A stretch of DNA of 58,217 nt, taken from NCBI GenBank assembly GCA_934254985.1, contig CAKQMS010000014.1, positions 1 to 58,217 on the forward strand, in the 5' to 3' direction. Below the pieces are notes generated by a model. That model saw nothing but the letters and a program-made list of their open reading frames with translations, ran no database searches and was not told where the DNA came from. Within the stretch, counting starts at the first letter, position 1. Each line of letters starts with the position of its first letter. The position numbers and the translations under genes were made by a program. Shown in pieces: positions 57,925 through 58,217 of the stretch. Source of the stretch: an uncultured Prevotella sp. (GTDB taxonomy: Bacteria > Bacteroidota > Bacteroidia > Bacteroidales > Bacteroidaceae).

Positions 57925-58217
57925 ATGAAACTAACAAAAGAACAAGTTATGAACCTAAAAATCCGTACATTCTCCATGGCTTTGGCTGCAATGTCAGCGA
58001 CAAGCTACATGTATGCACTTCCTTCTAACAATATTGAAGAGAAGTCAAGTACAAAAGAAAAGAAGTCTCTCAACCTCGAAGAGGAATCAGTAGAGAAGAA
58101 CAAGAAGGAAGAGCGCAACGTGATGCTTAACGCTGCCGACGCCAACAAGCCTCGTGAAATCCAGATAGGATTGCCAAGCGAGGATGTAACCGTATATGAG
58201 AACGGTCTTCCTGCCGT
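57925..58217 (+). CDS. Probable TonB-dependent outer membrane receptor, 5' part only
   Basis: The frame is open to the window edge (97 complete codons visible). Begins MKLTKEQVMNLKIRTFSMAL with an export signal (about 12-32, AAMSATSYMYA), then a Lys/Glu-rich stretch (36-70), then REIQIGLPSEDVTVYENGLPAV. That last segment resembles the start of the plug of a group of Bacteroidetes TonB-dependent receptors. The assignment rests on this short match and on the divergent DUF6377 regulator, a common partner of such receptors. An alternative start at 57949 would shorten the signal region. Confidence 0.6.
   Translation, partial: MKLTKEQVMNLKIRTFSMALAAMSATSYMYALPSNNIEEKSSTKEKKSLNLEEESVEKNKKEERNVMLNAADANKPREIQIGLPSEDVTVYENGLPA

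Noticed and set aside
57834..58028. 64-codon frame overlapping the start of the receptor gene
   Set aside because: It starts before the promoter region of the better-supported frame at 57925, is Asn/Lys-rich and has no domain.

Overview
The window is chromosomal DNA of a Bacteroidales bacterium, most likely Prevotellaceae (Prevotella/Segatella). The evidence is a RagA/SusC–RagB/SusD pair, the Bacteroidota promoter type (TTTG, about 19-20 nt, TAnnTTTG) in front of many genes, a NigD-like lipoprotein, a succinylornithine-type transcarbamylase and C-terminal sorting tails of the type IX secretion style. No rRNA, CRISPR array, prophage or intact insertion sequence was seen. The genus is inferred from protein resemblance, not measured.

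Layout. 1-2.2 kb: small membrane protein, RNase HII and a WYL regulator. 2.2-13.2 kb: a six-gene surface operon (SusC, SusD, HEFTH zinc metallopeptidase lipoprotein, DUF4302 lipoprotein, BACON-like lipoprotein, large secreted CGWC thioredoxin-fold protein), probably for capture and processing of a peptide-like or protein-bound nutrient. 13.3-23.7 kb: M20 deacylase of arginine synthesis, acyl-CoA ligase, release factor 2, a 47-residue membrane microprotein, CYTH protein, VanZ-like protein, two tandem sodium-symporter paralogues, a helix-hairpin-helix protein and two unknowns. 23.7-24.1 kb: divergent tRNA-Pro and tRNA-Phe. 24.3-29.3 kb: pectin genes (a small secreted tail-bearing protein and two PL1 pectate lyases). 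A pectinesterase lies at 48.5-51.2 kb and a 2-keto-3-deoxygluconate-type kinase at 35.8 kb, so pectin use is spread over the window. 29.4-34.9 kb: murF, folP, diadenylate cyclase, pta and ackA. 35.1-36.8 kb: an MNT/HEPN toxin-antitoxin pair directly upstream of the sugar kinase. 36.9-39.8 kb: a leftward operon of glycosyltransferase, RadC, SufT-like protein and LpxH. 40.1-46.0 kb: rpmH and efp, divergent, then a PASTA–RluD–Ddl–acyltransferase–NigD operon. 46.2-52.5 kb: threonine aldolase, argF', pectinesterase and proA. 52.5-58.2 kb: accessory end with a candidate structured RNA, a beta-barrel protein, a DUF234-type ATPase, a remnant of another ATPase, a DUF6377 regulator and the start of a probable TonB-dependent receptor.

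The two most interesting unexplained signals are non-coding. One is a family of dispersed palindromic elements whose ends form complete Bacteroidota promoters and which sit immediately upstream of acyl-CoA ligase, tRNA-Pro, pta, the glycosyltransferase operon, the PASTA operon and proA. The other is a roughly 245-nt candidate RNA at about 52.83-53.07 kb, with its own -7 box, long-range complementarity and a terminator-like 3' end, located ahead of an orphan surface-protein gene.
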